Assembly (NCBI GenBank): GCA_963826975.1
Contig: CAWGZJ010000003.1
Location: forward strand, 682,001-746,000
Origin: Palsa-883 sp963826975
GTDB taxonomy: Bacteria; Pseudomonadota; Alphaproteobacteria; Acetobacterales; Acetobacteraceae
Direction of reading: 5' to 3'
DNA length: 64,000 nucleotides
Shown piece by piece: positions 42,909 through 51,532 of this stretch (position 1 is the stretch's first letter; each line of letters opens with the position of its first letter). A program made the position numbers and the translations under genes. The notes beneath the pieces are model-generated. The model was not told where the DNA came from, did no database searches, and saw only the letters and a list, made by a program, of their open reading frames with translations.

Positions 42909-43765
42909 GGATGCACCCAGTTCAGATTGCTGTCGAAGAATCCCTGCTGCCACGCGCCGCCGATCACGGGTTGGCCGTTGGCGTATTGGCCTACGACGGG
43001 GCCTTCGGCCGCTGTGGTTGACGGCGCCACGCCAAGCTGATTCCCGTTTGAGTCGAAATAAGCCTGGGACGGCTGGCCGATGGTGGTGTTTCCTGCACCC
43101 GCGCCGCCCGAACCTGGCCCGCTATCATCCCCAGGCGGCAGCGCCGATGTCTGAGCCGCTGTCGGCGCCTGGGGTTGCACCGTCCCACCATTGACCTGAT
43201 CGGCACCCGCAGGTTGCTGGGTGTTGCTGAATTGGCTGGTGCCGGTCACGCGGACCTGTTCGACCCACACGTCCACCGCCAGCAGCGTCACGCCACTTAC
43301 GGAGGTCCGGCGGTAGTCGTGGTGCGTGACGTTGACGCTCGGATAGGTGATCTCCGGTGTTACCAGCGTGTAGAGATCGAGCGATGCCTGGGCGGCCAGG
43401 ATTTCGTTGAGGAAAGCCGTCCGGCTATCGGCGGTGTCGCCCTGGGCGAAGGTCACGCGCGCGGTGAAGGGGTCCGCGACTTTGTTGTAGGATAGGAATG
43501 CACCTTGCTCCTGTGGTGCGGCGCTGATCCGGTTTTCCTGGCGGTATTCCACGTCGAGGACGGTGTCGGCCGCGATAACTGGTGCGCCCGCCGTGGTGAA
43601 AATGCCCCATTGCGGGGCGCCGAAGAGCGCGGCGATCTGGCCGACGTCGGCGACGAGTTGGACGACTGTGGATTGGATGGCGCCGGCTTGGCGTAGGACT
43701 GGGGGAACGCCGGGAGCGACTGGGACGGCTGGAAATCGTGGCTTGGGTGTGTTCGGGATGGGCAT
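42905..43765 (-). CDS. Phage tail/baseplate-associated protein
   Basis: A 286-residue protein. The conserved-looking part is QWGIFTTAGAPVIAADTVLD, EYRQENRISAAPQEQGAFLS, YNKVADPFTARVTFAQGD, SLDLYTLVTPEITYPSVNV and YRRTSVSGVTLLAVDVWVE. This pattern occurs directly upstream of hub-like genes in phages. The C-terminal 100 residues are Gly/Pro/Gln-rich and variable. It starts 22 bases after the terminase stop, an unusually direct junction because head genes normally stand between. Confidence 0.65.
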   Translation of the reverse strand: MPIPNTPKPRFPAVPVAPGVPPVLRQAGAIQSTVVQLVADVGQIAALFGAPQWGIFTTAGAPVIAADTVLDVEYRQENRISAAPQEQGAFLSYNKVADPFTARVTFAQGDTADSRTAFLNEILAAQASLDLYTLVTPEITYPSVNVTHHDYRRTSVSGVTLLAVDVWVEQVRVTGTSQFSNTQQPAGADQVNGGTVQPQAPTAAQTSALPPGDDSGPGSGGAGAGNTTIGQPSQAYFDSNGNQLGVAPSTTAAEGPVVGQYANGQPVIGGAWQQGFFDSNLNWVHP

Positions 43766-43787
43766 GGTTCGTTCCGTTCCTGCATGG

Positions 43788-45233
43788 TCAGAAGGGCCTT
43801 GCGGCCAGCCCAGACGACGGCACGGCGCCGAAACGGGCCAGTGCTGCCGCTGATATAACCATCGGCGCCCTCGCGCCCTTCACCAGCACCACCGCACCCG
43901 CGGCAGCGTTCGCGTAGTCGTCGTGATCGCCCGGCAGATGGTCGATCTTGGTCCCCCGCCATACTAGCGTCAGCAGTTGCTCTTGCAGGGCCGGAACGTC
44001 CAGCAGTTCCACCTCGCCCGCGTTCAGCAGCGGCTCGACCGACTCGTACAGATCGGATTTGGGAATGCCGATCGGAGCATAGGAGATGCCGTGCTCCAGG
44101 AAGTCGGCCCGGAATGTTTCGCCCGCGTAGGCGTCGCCGTTCACGACGGACAGCCCGTATTCCTTCAGCAGTCCGGCAAACTTGGCGACGGCGTGCCGTG
44201 GATTGAACGGTGGCGCGCCGGTCTGCGCCATCAGCAGGTCGAGCACGCGCACGTTGCGGGTCGCGTCATAGTGGGCGATGCCCAGCACCGCATCGTCGCT
44301 GCTGCCGCCCGACATGTCGACGAAGCCGTAATACCGGATGCCAGGCTCGCGCGGCAGCCGCTTGCGGGCCGTCATGCTGGCGGACACGACGTGCTCGCCG
44401 CTCAGTGCTGCGCCATCCGGTGCGCCGGGAAGATTGAGATGCAGCCTGCGGTATTTGTGCGTCGGCAGCCGCTTGCGCTGCTGATCGAGATAGCCATCGT
44501 TGCCCCAACTCTGCATCGAGGGGTTGGCGCGTTCCTCTTGCGTCAGCTCGCCGCGCGCATCGTCGGTGGTGAAGTCGGCGCCATACCACGAAAAGAACAT
44601 CCGCCGATCGTCACCGCGCCGGCCGGCCTGCATCAGATCATACAACGGCACGCCCGGCGCGTGGCGGATGCCGGCGTAACTGGTGATCCAGATCAGGACA
44701 TCATGCCGCGTCGGGTCGGGCGCCAACGCTTCGAACAGATCGTGGCTGCGGTAACCATGGATCTCATCAAAGCCGGCAAACAGGAACGTTTTGCCGTGCG
44801 CGCCAACCGCATCGCGTGCCGGGAGAATTTGCAGCACACCTTTGCCGTCTTTGCGCTCGATCTCCTTCTCGCGGACCTTTACCGTGCTCGCGAGGTCGGG
44901 GTTGCACGCGATCAGCTTCTTGACGATCACCAGATCATCACCGGCCTGCCCCTCATCGTTCGCCAGCACATAGGCGTCGTTGCCGTGCGCAGAATTCCAC
45001 GCGAGGAACCGATACAGCGCGGCAAGGCAGAGGTCGGCCGACTTCCAATTCTTCTTGGCACGCCCGCACAACGAAAGCGTGTAGCGCGGGTTGCCGTCCG
45101 GGTCGAACGTGAACAGAACCTTAGTGAAGATGTCACGGCGATACGGTTCGATCGTGTCCAGCAACGGGCGGCCGTCCAGCCAGACCAGGCGCTCGAAAAA
45201 CCGAAGTGGGTGCAATTGGACGGGATCGGACAC
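43788..45233 (-). CDS. terL: Phage terminase large subunit
   Basis: DNA-packaging motor of 481 residues with an N-terminal ATPase and C-terminal nuclease. The Walker A region is SLCGRAKKNWKSADLCLAAL, an atypical G-R-x-K-K form. Walker B is FLFAGFDEIHGY. The nuclease acidic residues are likely in YYGFVDMSGGSSDDAV, GDAYAGETFRADF and DHDDYANAAAGAV. The start is GTG. It drives DNA into a prohead, but no portal or capsid gene was found in the element. A helper's heads, or loss of those genes, would explain this. Confidence 0.82.
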   Translation of the reverse strand: MSDPVQLHPLRFFERLVWLDGRPLLDTIEPYRRDIFTKVLFTFDPDGNPRYTLSLCGRAKKNWKSADLCLAALYRFLAWNSAHGNDAYVLANDEGQAGDDLVIVKKLIACNPDLASTVKVREKEIERKDGKGVLQILPARDAVGAHGKTFLFAGFDEIHGYRSHDLFEALAPDPTRHDVLIWITSYAGIRHAPGVPLYDLMQAGRRGDDRRMFFSWYGADFTTDDARGELTQEERANPSMQSWGNDGYLDQQRKRLPTHKYRRLHLNLPGAPDGAALSGEHVVSASMTARKRLPREPGIRYYGFVDMSGGSSDDAVLGIAHYDATRNVRVLDLLMAQTGAPPFNPRHAVAKFAGLLKEYGLSVVNGDAYAGETFRADFLEHGISYAPIGIPKSDLYESVEPLLNAGEVELLDVPALQEQLLTLVWRGTKIDHLPGDHDDYANAAAGAVVLVKGARAPMVISAAALARFGAVPSSGLAARPF

Positions 45234-45245
45234 GCGGTGGCTGGC

Positions 45246-45962
45246 CTACGCGGGCACGGCCGGAGCGGCGGCGTCGGCTTCCAGCGCAGTGACGACGGCC
45301 ATCCATGCGGCGGCAGTGGGCGACGCGGCGGGCGTATGACACCACGGCCACTGCACCGACAGGTTGTTGATCCGGGACGTCAGCTCAAGCAGTCCGGGGA
45401 TCGCGCCCGGGCCTACGTCGCTGATGATGTCGTGATTGACCAGCGCGACCAGCGCCAGTCCCTTGTCGGCGACTTGCTTGTACAGCGCATCCAGTTCTTC
45501 CATCACGGCGTGCACCGCTGGCAACGCCTCGGCTTGGAACACCGCGGCGGCGGCGTCCCGTGCGAGCGAAGCGCGCAACGGTTCGCTTTTGTCGAGTTCG
45601 GCGATGTCTGCATTCACCGTGTCGCGCGCAACGGTGGCAGCGGCGAGCGCATCCTCCGCCGCAACGAGTGCCGCGCGGGCCGCCTGAAGGGTTGGCGCGG
45701 GCCGTTCTGTGCCTGCGATCAACGCGTCGGTGACAGCCCGCGCATCGGCGGGGCCGGCGCGCTCGACAGCGTTGGCAGCCTGATCGCGGGCATCCCGTGC
45801 CGCGAGGACATCGCGCCACCCGCGGTCTGTGACGCCGCGCAGGGCAGCCAGACGCGCCCGGGCTGCGTCGCGGTTGGCGATCCGTTCCGCCAGCGCGACG
45901 CGTTCAGGCGACTGCGCCGGCGGTTGGGTGGTGGGGGATCGACGGAGCGAGAGGACCGCCAT
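45246..45962 (-). CDS. Ala-rich coiled-coil hypothetical protein
   Basis: A 238-residue protein in which residues 20-150 are Ala/Arg/Glu-rich and probably coiled coil (RVALAERIANRDAARARLAA, AARAALVAAEDALAAATVAR). The end is more globular (HDIISDVGPGAIPGLLELTS). It lies directly upstream of the terminase and could be a scaffold or structural component; I cannot identify a family. The position resembles that of a small terminase or scaffold gene. Confidence 0.58.
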   Translation of the reverse strand: MAVLSLRRSPTTQPPAQSPERVALAERIANRDAARARLAALRGVTDRGWRDVLAARDARDQAANAVERAGPADARAVTDALIAGTERPAPTLQAARAALVAAEDALAAATVARDTVNADIAELDKSEPLRASLARDAAAAVFQAEALPAVHAVMEELDALYKQVADKGLALVALVNHDIISDVGPGAIPGLLELTSRINNLSVQWPWCHTPAASPTAAAWMAVVTALEADAAAPAVPA

Positions 45963-45968
45963 AGCGGC

Positions 45969-46520
45969 TTACCCGAGGCTACGAATTCGCGCCGCGTCCG
46001 GAAAATTCCGGGCGAAGTCGGCGCTTACACTGGCGGGGGTATATGGCCGCAGCGACAGGGAATGGCCGCCTGCACCGCCGGACTGCGCGCCGTGACCGCG
46101 CCGCGTGACGTTCCACATTGTCGGCAGCGCCGATGCGGGAAGGTCGCGCGCGTCGACGCCAAGCTGGGCAAGCGCCGTGCGGAACACGCTGGCGGCGCTG
46201 TCGCAGGCCAGGATTGCAGCCCGGCCGACAACCGGCTCGACCTGCGCGATGGCGTTGTTGAGATCGGCAACGATGCGGCCGGGGCCGGCCGAGTCCATCG
46301 CGAACCGATAGCTGTCCATTGCGCCACCGGGGCGCGGGGTATCGCGGGTGCCATGCGGTTCGTCGCCGCCCATGTTCTCGGCCAGGGCGTCGATCAGTTC
46401 GCAGGCGTGCTCGTATTCGGAGCCTGAGAGGTGTGGCTCCAAGAGGTTCTTCAATTCGATGGCGGCGTCAGGCCCTTCATCGCGGGCGCGGCGGCGGTCA
46501 AATCCAAGGCGGGGGGGCAT
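45969..46520 (-). CDS. Hypothetical phage-element protein
   Basis: A 183-residue protein starting MPPRLGFDRRRARDEG. It contains LKNLLEPHLSGSEYEHACEL and ends SADFARNFPDAARIRSLG, a tail I associate with small structural proteins of alphaproteobacterial phage-like elements. The start at 46520 has AAGGA about 7 nt upstream and trims a non-coding-looking N-extension. It is 6 bases before the next gene. Function unknown. Confidence 0.55.
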   Translation of the reverse strand: MPPRLGFDRRRARDEGPDAAIELKNLLEPHLSGSEYEHACELIDALAENMGGDEPHGTRDTPRPGGAMDSYRFAMDSAGPGRIVADLNNAIAQVEPVVGRAAILACDSAASVFRTALAQLGVDARDLPASALPTMWNVTRRGHGAQSGGAGGHSLSLRPYTPASVSADFARNFPDAARIRSLG

Positions 46521-46722
46521 GGTGTGGTCCTTCAGTGATGATTGGGGATAGGGGGGAGAGAGGGGTGCCCGCCACCGGCGGCAGGAGTAACCGCCGCGCG
46601 GGCTTTCCGGAATTGGTGAGGCGGGACCGGACCCCGCCAACGCCCCGGAGCCGAAGCCGAGGCGATCTGGTGTGCGCCGTGTGCGCCGTGTCGGGCCGTG
46701 GCGACGGCGTGCATCGCATTGG

Positions 46723-47205
46723 TCATGCTGCGGCCTGCTGGGCGCCGCTGGGCGGCGTGGCAGGGGCCGTGACGCGTGGGGTAGCGGGGGCAACGCTGGC
46801 GGGCGCTGTGTGGGCGCCAGGTTGGGCAAGCAGGCGTTCCGCGAGGGATAGGGCGGGGCGTTCGGCGGCCTTCATGCCAAGTTGTGCCAAGGTGCGCCGG
46901 AAGGTGTTTTGATATGCCAAAAATGTCCTGTGATCGTGCAGGCTCAGTGTGGCGTCCCGCTCAGCCCGGCGCCGCTTCATCGCCTCGATCTCGAATGCGA
47001 TATCCACCGCCATGTCGATCAGCTCGGCCTCGGTGATCGAGGGCGATCCGCCGACATGCCGGACAAGATCGGCGCGCAGCGTGGCAATGAAACGAGCCTC
47101 ACGGGTGCGACCATCGAGCTTCGCCAGCCGATTCCGGCCGGGACGGGCGGGTATCTGGCGCACACTGGCGCGATGGTCCGTCTGTAGCGCGGTGGTTTGT
47201 AGCAT
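46723..47205 (-). CDS. Hypothetical protein, possible small terminase-like
   Basis: A 160-residue protein. The middle has TEAELIDMAVDIAFEIEAMK and HDHRTFLAYQNTFRRTLAQL, a helical arrangement seen upstream of terminase genes in related elements; the C-terminus is Pro/Ala-rich. Assignment as a small terminase rests on position and shape only. The ATG at 47205 has GGTGA 7 nt upstream; 47211 is an alternative. It is the first gene of the leftward structural operon. Confidence 0.5.
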   Translation of the reverse strand: MLQTTALQTDHRASVRQIPARPGRNRLAKLDGRTREARFIATLRADLVRHVGGSPSITEAELIDMAVDIAFEIEAMKRRRAERDATLSLHDHRTFLAYQNTFRRTLAQLGMKAAERPALSLAERLLAQPGAHTAPASVAPATPRVTAPATPPSGAQQAAA

Positions 47206-47571
47206 GATCATTTCACCGTCAGTAGCGGCGGCATTCCTGCCCCTCAATCCCCGTATTTAGCAAGAGATTTGTGGGATGAATTGCAGGACTGTGCGCGGGT
47301 GTGCGCCAACGTCGCATGGACGGCCGAGGTTTCTCGATCGTTGGGCGGATAGTGCCTCCGTCGAACCAAAGGGAATCGGTTGGCGGTGGTGGGAAGTATC
47401 GGCGCAGGCAGGGGTGGCCATGTTGATACGGGTCGGCCGGCACGTCTGGAACGCGATGGAACGCGATGGAACGCGTTCCAGACCATTGCAGGCAACATTT
47501 GGGGGAAGGAGATAAGTAATAGTTAGAGTTACAATGCACCGGAGCGCGTTCCAGTGCGTTCCACCCTTGGG
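47206..47571. promoter_or_regulatory. Intergenic control or origin region with repeats
   Basis: These 366 bases separate the replication module from the structural operon. They contain a TTTGTGGGAT half-site (47268-47277), the GGAACGCGAT repeats at 47444-47483, and a further GGAGCGCGTTCC (47543-47554). No gene is supported. It is the likely promoter for the structural genes and a candidate replication origin, being next to the helicase gene. Confidence 0.5.
47444..47483. repeat. Three GGAACGCGAT iterons within a palindrome
   Basis: GGAACGCGAT/T repeats start at 47448, 47458 and 47468 with exact 10-bp period. The outer arms GTCTGGAACGCG and CGCGTTCCAGAC are exact complements, and the last unit forms GGAACGCGTTCC. 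A 10-bp period puts the copies on one face of the helix. Confidence 0.72.
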
Positions 47572-49098
47572 TTAGTGCCATGCCGAGACGCTCCAATCGG
47601 TGCCAGTCCAGGGGGGATCATCGTTCGCGGGATGCCCGTCCGGTGGCTCGGATTGCGTGTTGTTGGGGGATGCGGGCTTGGGTGGATTGAATAGGCCGAT
47701 ACCTTCGTAGGATCGGGCGCGGGTATCCCCTACGATGCGGTGGCTTGAGGTGGTCAGGTCTGGCACTGCGGCGCGGAGGTCGCGGCCGAAGGTTTGTAGA
47801 GTGCCGGGATGATCTCGATGCTGTTGCTGGCACCACGCCGCCCACGCGTTGTAAAGGCTGGCGCACTCGACCGAATTTCCTGCCCGGACAATGCAGCGGT
47901 CGCGGAGAAAGGCGCTGATCGGACTGGCGAGGTCTTCCAGCTCCATCACGGCTTCTCGCGCGGTCTCCGGTTGCACGAAGTGCCCACGGCTCGCGAGCCG
48001 ATCCCGGCCATCCATTGCCCACCGCAGGGTCGCGGGCAGTTCGATTAGCAGCTTTCCGGTCAGGGCCTGGTCTTCCGCGCCAAAAAAGGATTTCGTCAGG
48101 CGCAACACGACAAAGCGCGAAGCCAAAGCACCGCTGACATCAGTAAATTTCGGCAATTCGTTGGTCATGATGACAAACCGGGTCGGCAGCCTGCCGGTCC
48201 AGCCATCGCGGAATTTGCGATCGATCGTCAGCCCATCTTCGCCTGTTACCGCGAGGATGCGCTCGGCGATCATATGCGCGTCGGTTTTGCCGCTCAGCCT
48301 CGCGTCCGAAATGATGGCCAGCGGCTTGCCGATCAGGGGGGCCAGACCGAAATTCTGTGACAAGCTGCTAAGTGTCGGGCCGGCCACATTCTCGCGGCCG
48401 AGTAGGGCGGTTAGCACGCGGGCGATTGTTCCCTTGCCGCTGCGCTTCGGTCCGACGATCAAAAACGCCTTTTGATGCGACGTGTCTGCGGTCAGCAGCA
48501 AGCCAAACAGTTCTTGCAGAGTGTCGATTGACTGCTGATCGTCTGCCCAGATGGAAGCGAGGAATTGCAGCCATGCCGCAGGCTTTTCCGCCGTTGCGCT
48601 ATAGGCATAATCGACCGCATTGAGGCCGAAGAAGGCCGGCCCGTGCGGCAGCAGCGTACGTGTCGGGAGATGCAGCAAGCCGTTGGCGCATGCCAGGATT
48701 TCGGCCGCGTCGGGGCGTCGCTTGTCGTCAAGCCACGCTGGGGGGCGCACCGATCCGTCGAGTTGGGCGCATGCGGCCAGGGCCTCCAGCACGTTGGCCA
48801 CCTTGGCTTTATTCGGATTGAACGGCACCAGCTTGTCGTCGTCATTCAACCGCCGAGCGCCGTCGAGAAAAGCATAGACATGTGCCCGAATTTCCTCGGG
48901 CGCGGCCTCTATATAGTGCGTGCCGGTCCAGAGGTAGAACGTTCCTTGCTGGTGATGGATCGTCTGCGCATCCGGGTGCATGTAACTGCGCCGGATCATC
49001 TCTCGGGCGCTGGGCAGCGGCGCGGCAGCGGAAAGGACGAGGGGCGTAGCATCGCGCAACGCGTCTAGTTCGGCGGAGGTGCCAGAATCATCGCGCAT
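47572..49098 (-). CDS. P4-type replicative helicase (D5/SF3 family)
   Basis: A 508-residue protein of the phage/plasmid primase C-terminal helicase group. A D5-like N-terminal domain (YMHPDAQTIHHQQGTFYLWT) precedes the SF3 helicase: Walker A VGPKRSGKGTIARVLTAL, Walker B-like KPLAIISDARL, and sensor RFVIMTNELPKF. It lacks the primase catalytic domain, which the gene upstream may supply. The start overlaps that gene by 11 bases. It should unwind the element's origin during autonomous replication. Confidence 0.85.
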   Translation of the reverse strand: MRDDSGTSAELDALRDATPLVLSAAAPLPSAREMIRRSYMHPDAQTIHHQQGTFYLWTGTHYIEAAPEEIRAHVYAFLDGARRLNDDDKLVPFNPNKAKVANVLEALAACAQLDGSVRPPAWLDDKRRPDAAEILACANGLLHLPTRTLLPHGPAFFGLNAVDYAYSATAEKPAAWLQFLASIWADDQQSIDTLQELFGLLLTADTSHQKAFLIVGPKRSGKGTIARVLTALLGRENVAGPTLSSLSQNFGLAPLIGKPLAIISDARLSGKTDAHMIAERILAVTGEDGLTIDRKFRDGWTGRLPTRFVIMTNELPKFTDVSGALASRFVVLRLTKSFFGAEDQALTGKLLIELPATLRWAMDGRDRLASRGHFVQPETAREAVMELEDLASPISAFLRDRCIVRAGNSVECASLYNAWAAWCQQQHRDHPGTLQTFGRDLRAAVPDLTTSSHRIVGDTRARSYEGIGLFNPPKPASPNNTQSEPPDGHPANDDPPWTGTDWSVSAWH

Positions 49099-50335
49099 CG
49101 GCCTGCTCTTTCATGCGCCGCGCGGCCCACAATGCCGTTGCGCCGATGGCATGGCGCGGAAGGGGATCGCTGCGTTGCTCATTGAGCCGGTGCAACGTAG
49201 TTAGCACCGCATCGCTGGGAATGCCGCGGCGCAGCAATCGAAAAGCCTCGCGGGCGATCTCACTACGGCGCGGGTCGGGCTTTCGGGGTTGCGCATCGTT
49301 CGCCGGCTGCGAGGTCTCGATCTCGAACCGCTCTGCCAGGGACCGCAGCGCGGCCGTCTGATCGCCGGCAAAATCCAGGATCGTCACTACGTCCACTACG
49401 TCGATCGCCTTCGCGCGGCACCACGACGGCAGGTTGCCGGCCGCGAGCGGATCCGCAGCGTGATGGCTATAGACCCGATCAACTACGTCGCGGCCGGTCA
49501 GGATGTAGACGCCAGGGATCCCGGTCTGCGACCCCGGATACAGGTATCGCCCATCACCCGCCGGCTTGTAGCCGTGGCCGATCAGTTCGCCCGCGAGGTC
49601 GAGGCGTTTGCGGACGGATTCGATAATCGAGGCGTCGGGGTCGAAGCCTTGTTTGATCCGTTCCTCGCGGCGCCTGGTGGCCGCCTCTAGGGCTTCCGCG
49701 CGAAGGCGTGCCTGCTCGGCTTCCCGCGCTGCCAGGATGGCGCCGGCGTGTTCGCGCATCCATGCGGCATCGATCGGGTCGCCGTCGATCACCACCGTCT
49801 CGTGGTGCGTCAGGTGCCCCGGCTCTGCGCTCGGTAGATAGAACAAGGACGATGCGCCGGCCTTGCTGGTATCCAGAACGCCCAGCATGTTTAGCCGATC
49901 AGCGATCACCTCTACCGCAGGGAGGTTGACCGCGATCTCGGCCGACAGCGGCAACACGATCCGGTATCGTGGCGCCTCTGCCGTGTGGTTGTGCGACGTA
50001 TAGACCGCGGCCGCCCAGCCGGTCGCCTCGATCCGCGCCACTGCCTCTGCGAATGAGCGGGGAATTTCGCCGGTCGATTTGCTTGTTTCGCAGTCCAACG
50101 CAACCGCGGTCCGGGTGCAAAGGTTGTCTTTCAGCCGCCGGACCCTTCCGTCCGGTTCGAGCCTGAACGTCGCCGGAACAAAGTTGGCGCCATCCTTGCC
50201 GCCCAGCCGGCGCGACCGAAATAGAGCAGCTAATGCCCCCCAGGTCGTACGCTCCATCGTGCCGAACGCGGGGCCAATTGGAAAAGCCGTGGCGAACCGC
50301 GAGACCGTCAACGGCAGGCCGGCGGCGTTGCTCAT
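49088..50335 (-). CDS. Primase-like replication protein
   Basis: A 415-residue protein. The part TAVALDCETSKSTGEIPRSF, EATGWAAAVYTSHNHTAEAP and RYRIVLPLSAEI matches replication proteins of alphaproteobacterial elements that look like archaeo-eukaryotic-type primase domains. The second half has a helical linker (EAEQARLRAEALEAATRRRE) and a KPAGDGRYLYPGSQTGIPGV block. It overlaps both neighbours (ATGA upstream, 11 bases downstream), so primase and helicase are made together. The catalytic residues are not certain. Confidence 0.7.
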   Translation of the reverse strand: MSNAAGLPLTVSRFATAFPIGPAFGTMERTTWGALAALFRSRRLGGKDGANFVPATFRLEPDGRVRRLKDNLCTRTAVALDCETSKSTGEIPRSFAEAVARIEATGWAAAVYTSHNHTAEAPRYRIVLPLSAEIAVNLPAVEVIADRLNMLGVLDTSKAGASSLFYLPSAEPGHLTHHETVVIDGDPIDAAWMREHAGAILAAREAEQARLRAEALEAATRRREERIKQGFDPDASIIESVRKRLDLAGELIGHGYKPAGDGRYLYPGSQTGIPGVYILTGRDVVDRVYSHHAADPLAAGNLPSWCRAKAIDVVDVVTILDFAGDQTAALRSLAERFEIETSQPANDAQPRKPDPRRSEIAREAFRLLRRGIPSDAVLTTLHRLNEQRSDPLPRHAIGATALWAARRMKEQADAR

Positions 50336-50679
50336 GGCGTACGCCCCAGCACGCGGTCGGCGATCTCTTTCAGGCAGTACCTTTGCTTGACCGATAATCG
50401 CCGAAAGCCCGGGAGGTCGCGAAGGAATCCGACTTCCCATGGCCGCAATGATCCGGGTTGCGCCAGACACTCCGCGACGGTCTGGCGCCATGTGCCCAAC
50501 TCAGGCAACGCGCGCTCGATCGCTGGCGGTTTGATGACGTGCTGCCACGTCAGGCCGGCCTGCGTCACCAATCGATGCGCCGCCAGCGCAGCGGCGTCAC
50601 GCTCGCCTGCATGGTCGCTGCCGAGCAAGGCGAGCACCTTCGCCAGCTTGGCGCGTTGCGTGGCGGGGAGTGCCGTCAT
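50332..50679 (-). CDS. Conserved small phage-element protein
   Basis: A 115-residue protein: TQRAKLAKVLALLGSDHAGE, AAALAAHRLVTQAGLTWQHV, then WRQTVAECLAQPGSLRPWEV and SVKQRYCLKEIADRVL. This two-part arrangement is one I associate with a family next to replication genes in phage-like elements. Both ends overlap neighbours by four bases. Function unknown. Confidence 0.6.
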   Translation of the reverse strand: MTALPATQRAKLAKVLALLGSDHAGERDAAALAAHRLVTQAGLTWQHVIKPPAIERALPELGTWRQTVAECLAQPGSLRPWEVGFLRDLPGFRRLSVKQRYCLKEIADRVLGRTP

Positions 50680-50897
50680 TGCCGGCCTCGTCCTGTCTGC
50701 GCCCTCAGCGGCTGAAGCCGGTCCGGCCGTATGCCATGGAGCAAGGTCGCACATTCATCGAACACGATGTACTCGACGGGAGGTTGGAAACCCTCCAGCC
50801 ATTGCGTGACGGCGGCGATCGTGACGATAACAACGGCCCCCTGCTCGGATTCAAAAAGCGCGCGGTCGCCGAGCTGGAATTCGCAAGAGGCGGTCAC
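50676..50897 (-). CDS. Small hypothetical protein
   Basis: A 73-residue protein beginning MTASCEFQLGDRALFESEQG then AVVIVTIAAVTQWLEGFQPP and ECATLLHGIRPDRLQPL. The first half looks like a small beta-barrel (GDRALFESEQGAVVIVTI). It is linked by ATGA overlaps at both ends. Not recognised. Confidence 0.5.
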   Translation of the reverse strand: MTASCEFQLGDRALFESEQGAVVIVTIAAVTQWLEGFQPPVEYIVFDECATLLHGIRPDRLQPLRAQTGRGRQ

Positions 50898-51208
50898 GCC
50901 AACACCTCGACCCGGATCGCCTCGGCGAGTGCCGCCAACCGCAGCGCGGCGTCGAGCTGGCCTATGCCACGCAGGATGCGGGCTTGATGCTGGAGTTGGC
51001 CGGCCCGCGCGGCCGCGACGCGCACGGCCCTTGCAGCGGCAAGGGCCGATGCGGTATTAGATGAGGCGATACCATTGCCTACGATCTCGAAAGGTGCCGC
51101 TCCTGCCGGGGAGCGGCGCTTTCGTTTCAGGGGCGGGGGCAACCATGTCCGGCGGAAATTCGGGTTTGAGCGCGGCCAGGACTGGGCCGCCCATGCGGCG
51201 GTATCCAT
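50894..51208 (-). CDS. Small hypothetical protein
   Basis: A 104-residue protein. The N-terminus is Trp/Pro/basic (MDTAAWAAQSWPRSNPNFRR) and the C-terminus an Ala-rich helix (ARAVRVAAARAGQLQHQARI). It begins one base after the HTH gene stop and overlaps the next gene by four bases. No family recognised. Confidence 0.45.
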   Translation of the reverse strand: MDTAAWAAQSWPRSNPNFRRTWLPPPLKRKRRSPAGAAPFEIVGNGIASSNTASALAAARAVRVAAARAGQLQHQARILRGIGQLDAALRLAALAEAIRVEVLA

Positions 51209-51209
51209 G

Positions 51210-51431
51210 TCAGGCGGCGGCCTGCTCGCGCACCCTGGGCGGTCGAATGGTCGGCGCCGGCAGTGACCGCATCCAGGACAGCGCGGCCTCAACGTCGACC
51301 AACGTCCTGCCGCCGACCTTGACGCCTTTCAGCTCGCCAGTGCCGAGCTTGTCATAGATGACGCGGCGCGACATGCCGGTGATCGTGCCAAGATCATCGA
51401 TCGTAGCGAATTTCGGTGAGGGAGTGTGCAA
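51210..51431 (-). CDS. Helix-turn-helix protein, excisionase/AlpA-like
   Basis: A 73-residue DNA-binding protein. ATIDDLGTITGMSRRVIYDK then LGTGELKGVKVGGRTLVDVE and AALSWMRSLP is the MerR-like winged helix of excisionases. It starts with TTG, with GGAGG 5 nt upstream. It is first in the early leftward operon and could act as recombination directionality factor and regulator. The palindrome 80 bases upstream is a candidate binding site. Confidence 0.72.
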   Translation of the reverse strand: MHTPSPKFATIDDLGTITGMSRRVIYDKLGTGELKGVKVGGRTLVDVEAALSWMRSLPAPTIRPPRVREQAAA

Positions 51432-51511
51432 GGGTGCCTCCGCATGTATGCGGGCACAATGAATGCAAATCGGCAGCGATGTTGTGAACCGGGGACATTC
51501 GCTAACGTGTT

Positions 51512-51525
51512 TTGTCCCGGGACAA
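51512..51525. promoter_or_regulatory. TTGTCCCGGGACAA palindrome upstream of HTH gene
   Basis: A perfect 14-bp palindrome lies 81 bases before the start of the HTH gene. Related half-sites, GGGGACA at 51491 and TTGTCCCC at 51538, flank it. This clustering suggests an operator for the early operon. Confidence 0.5.
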
Positions 51526-51532
51526 TCAAAAA

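Noticed and set aside
43977..46427. Very long rightward open frame (816 codons) opposite the terminase and its neighbours
   Set aside because: The minus-strand genes have recognised terminase motifs and coupled starts. The opposite frame is rich in Arg, Gly, Val and His with no domain, which is the usual shadow of GC-rich coding DNA.
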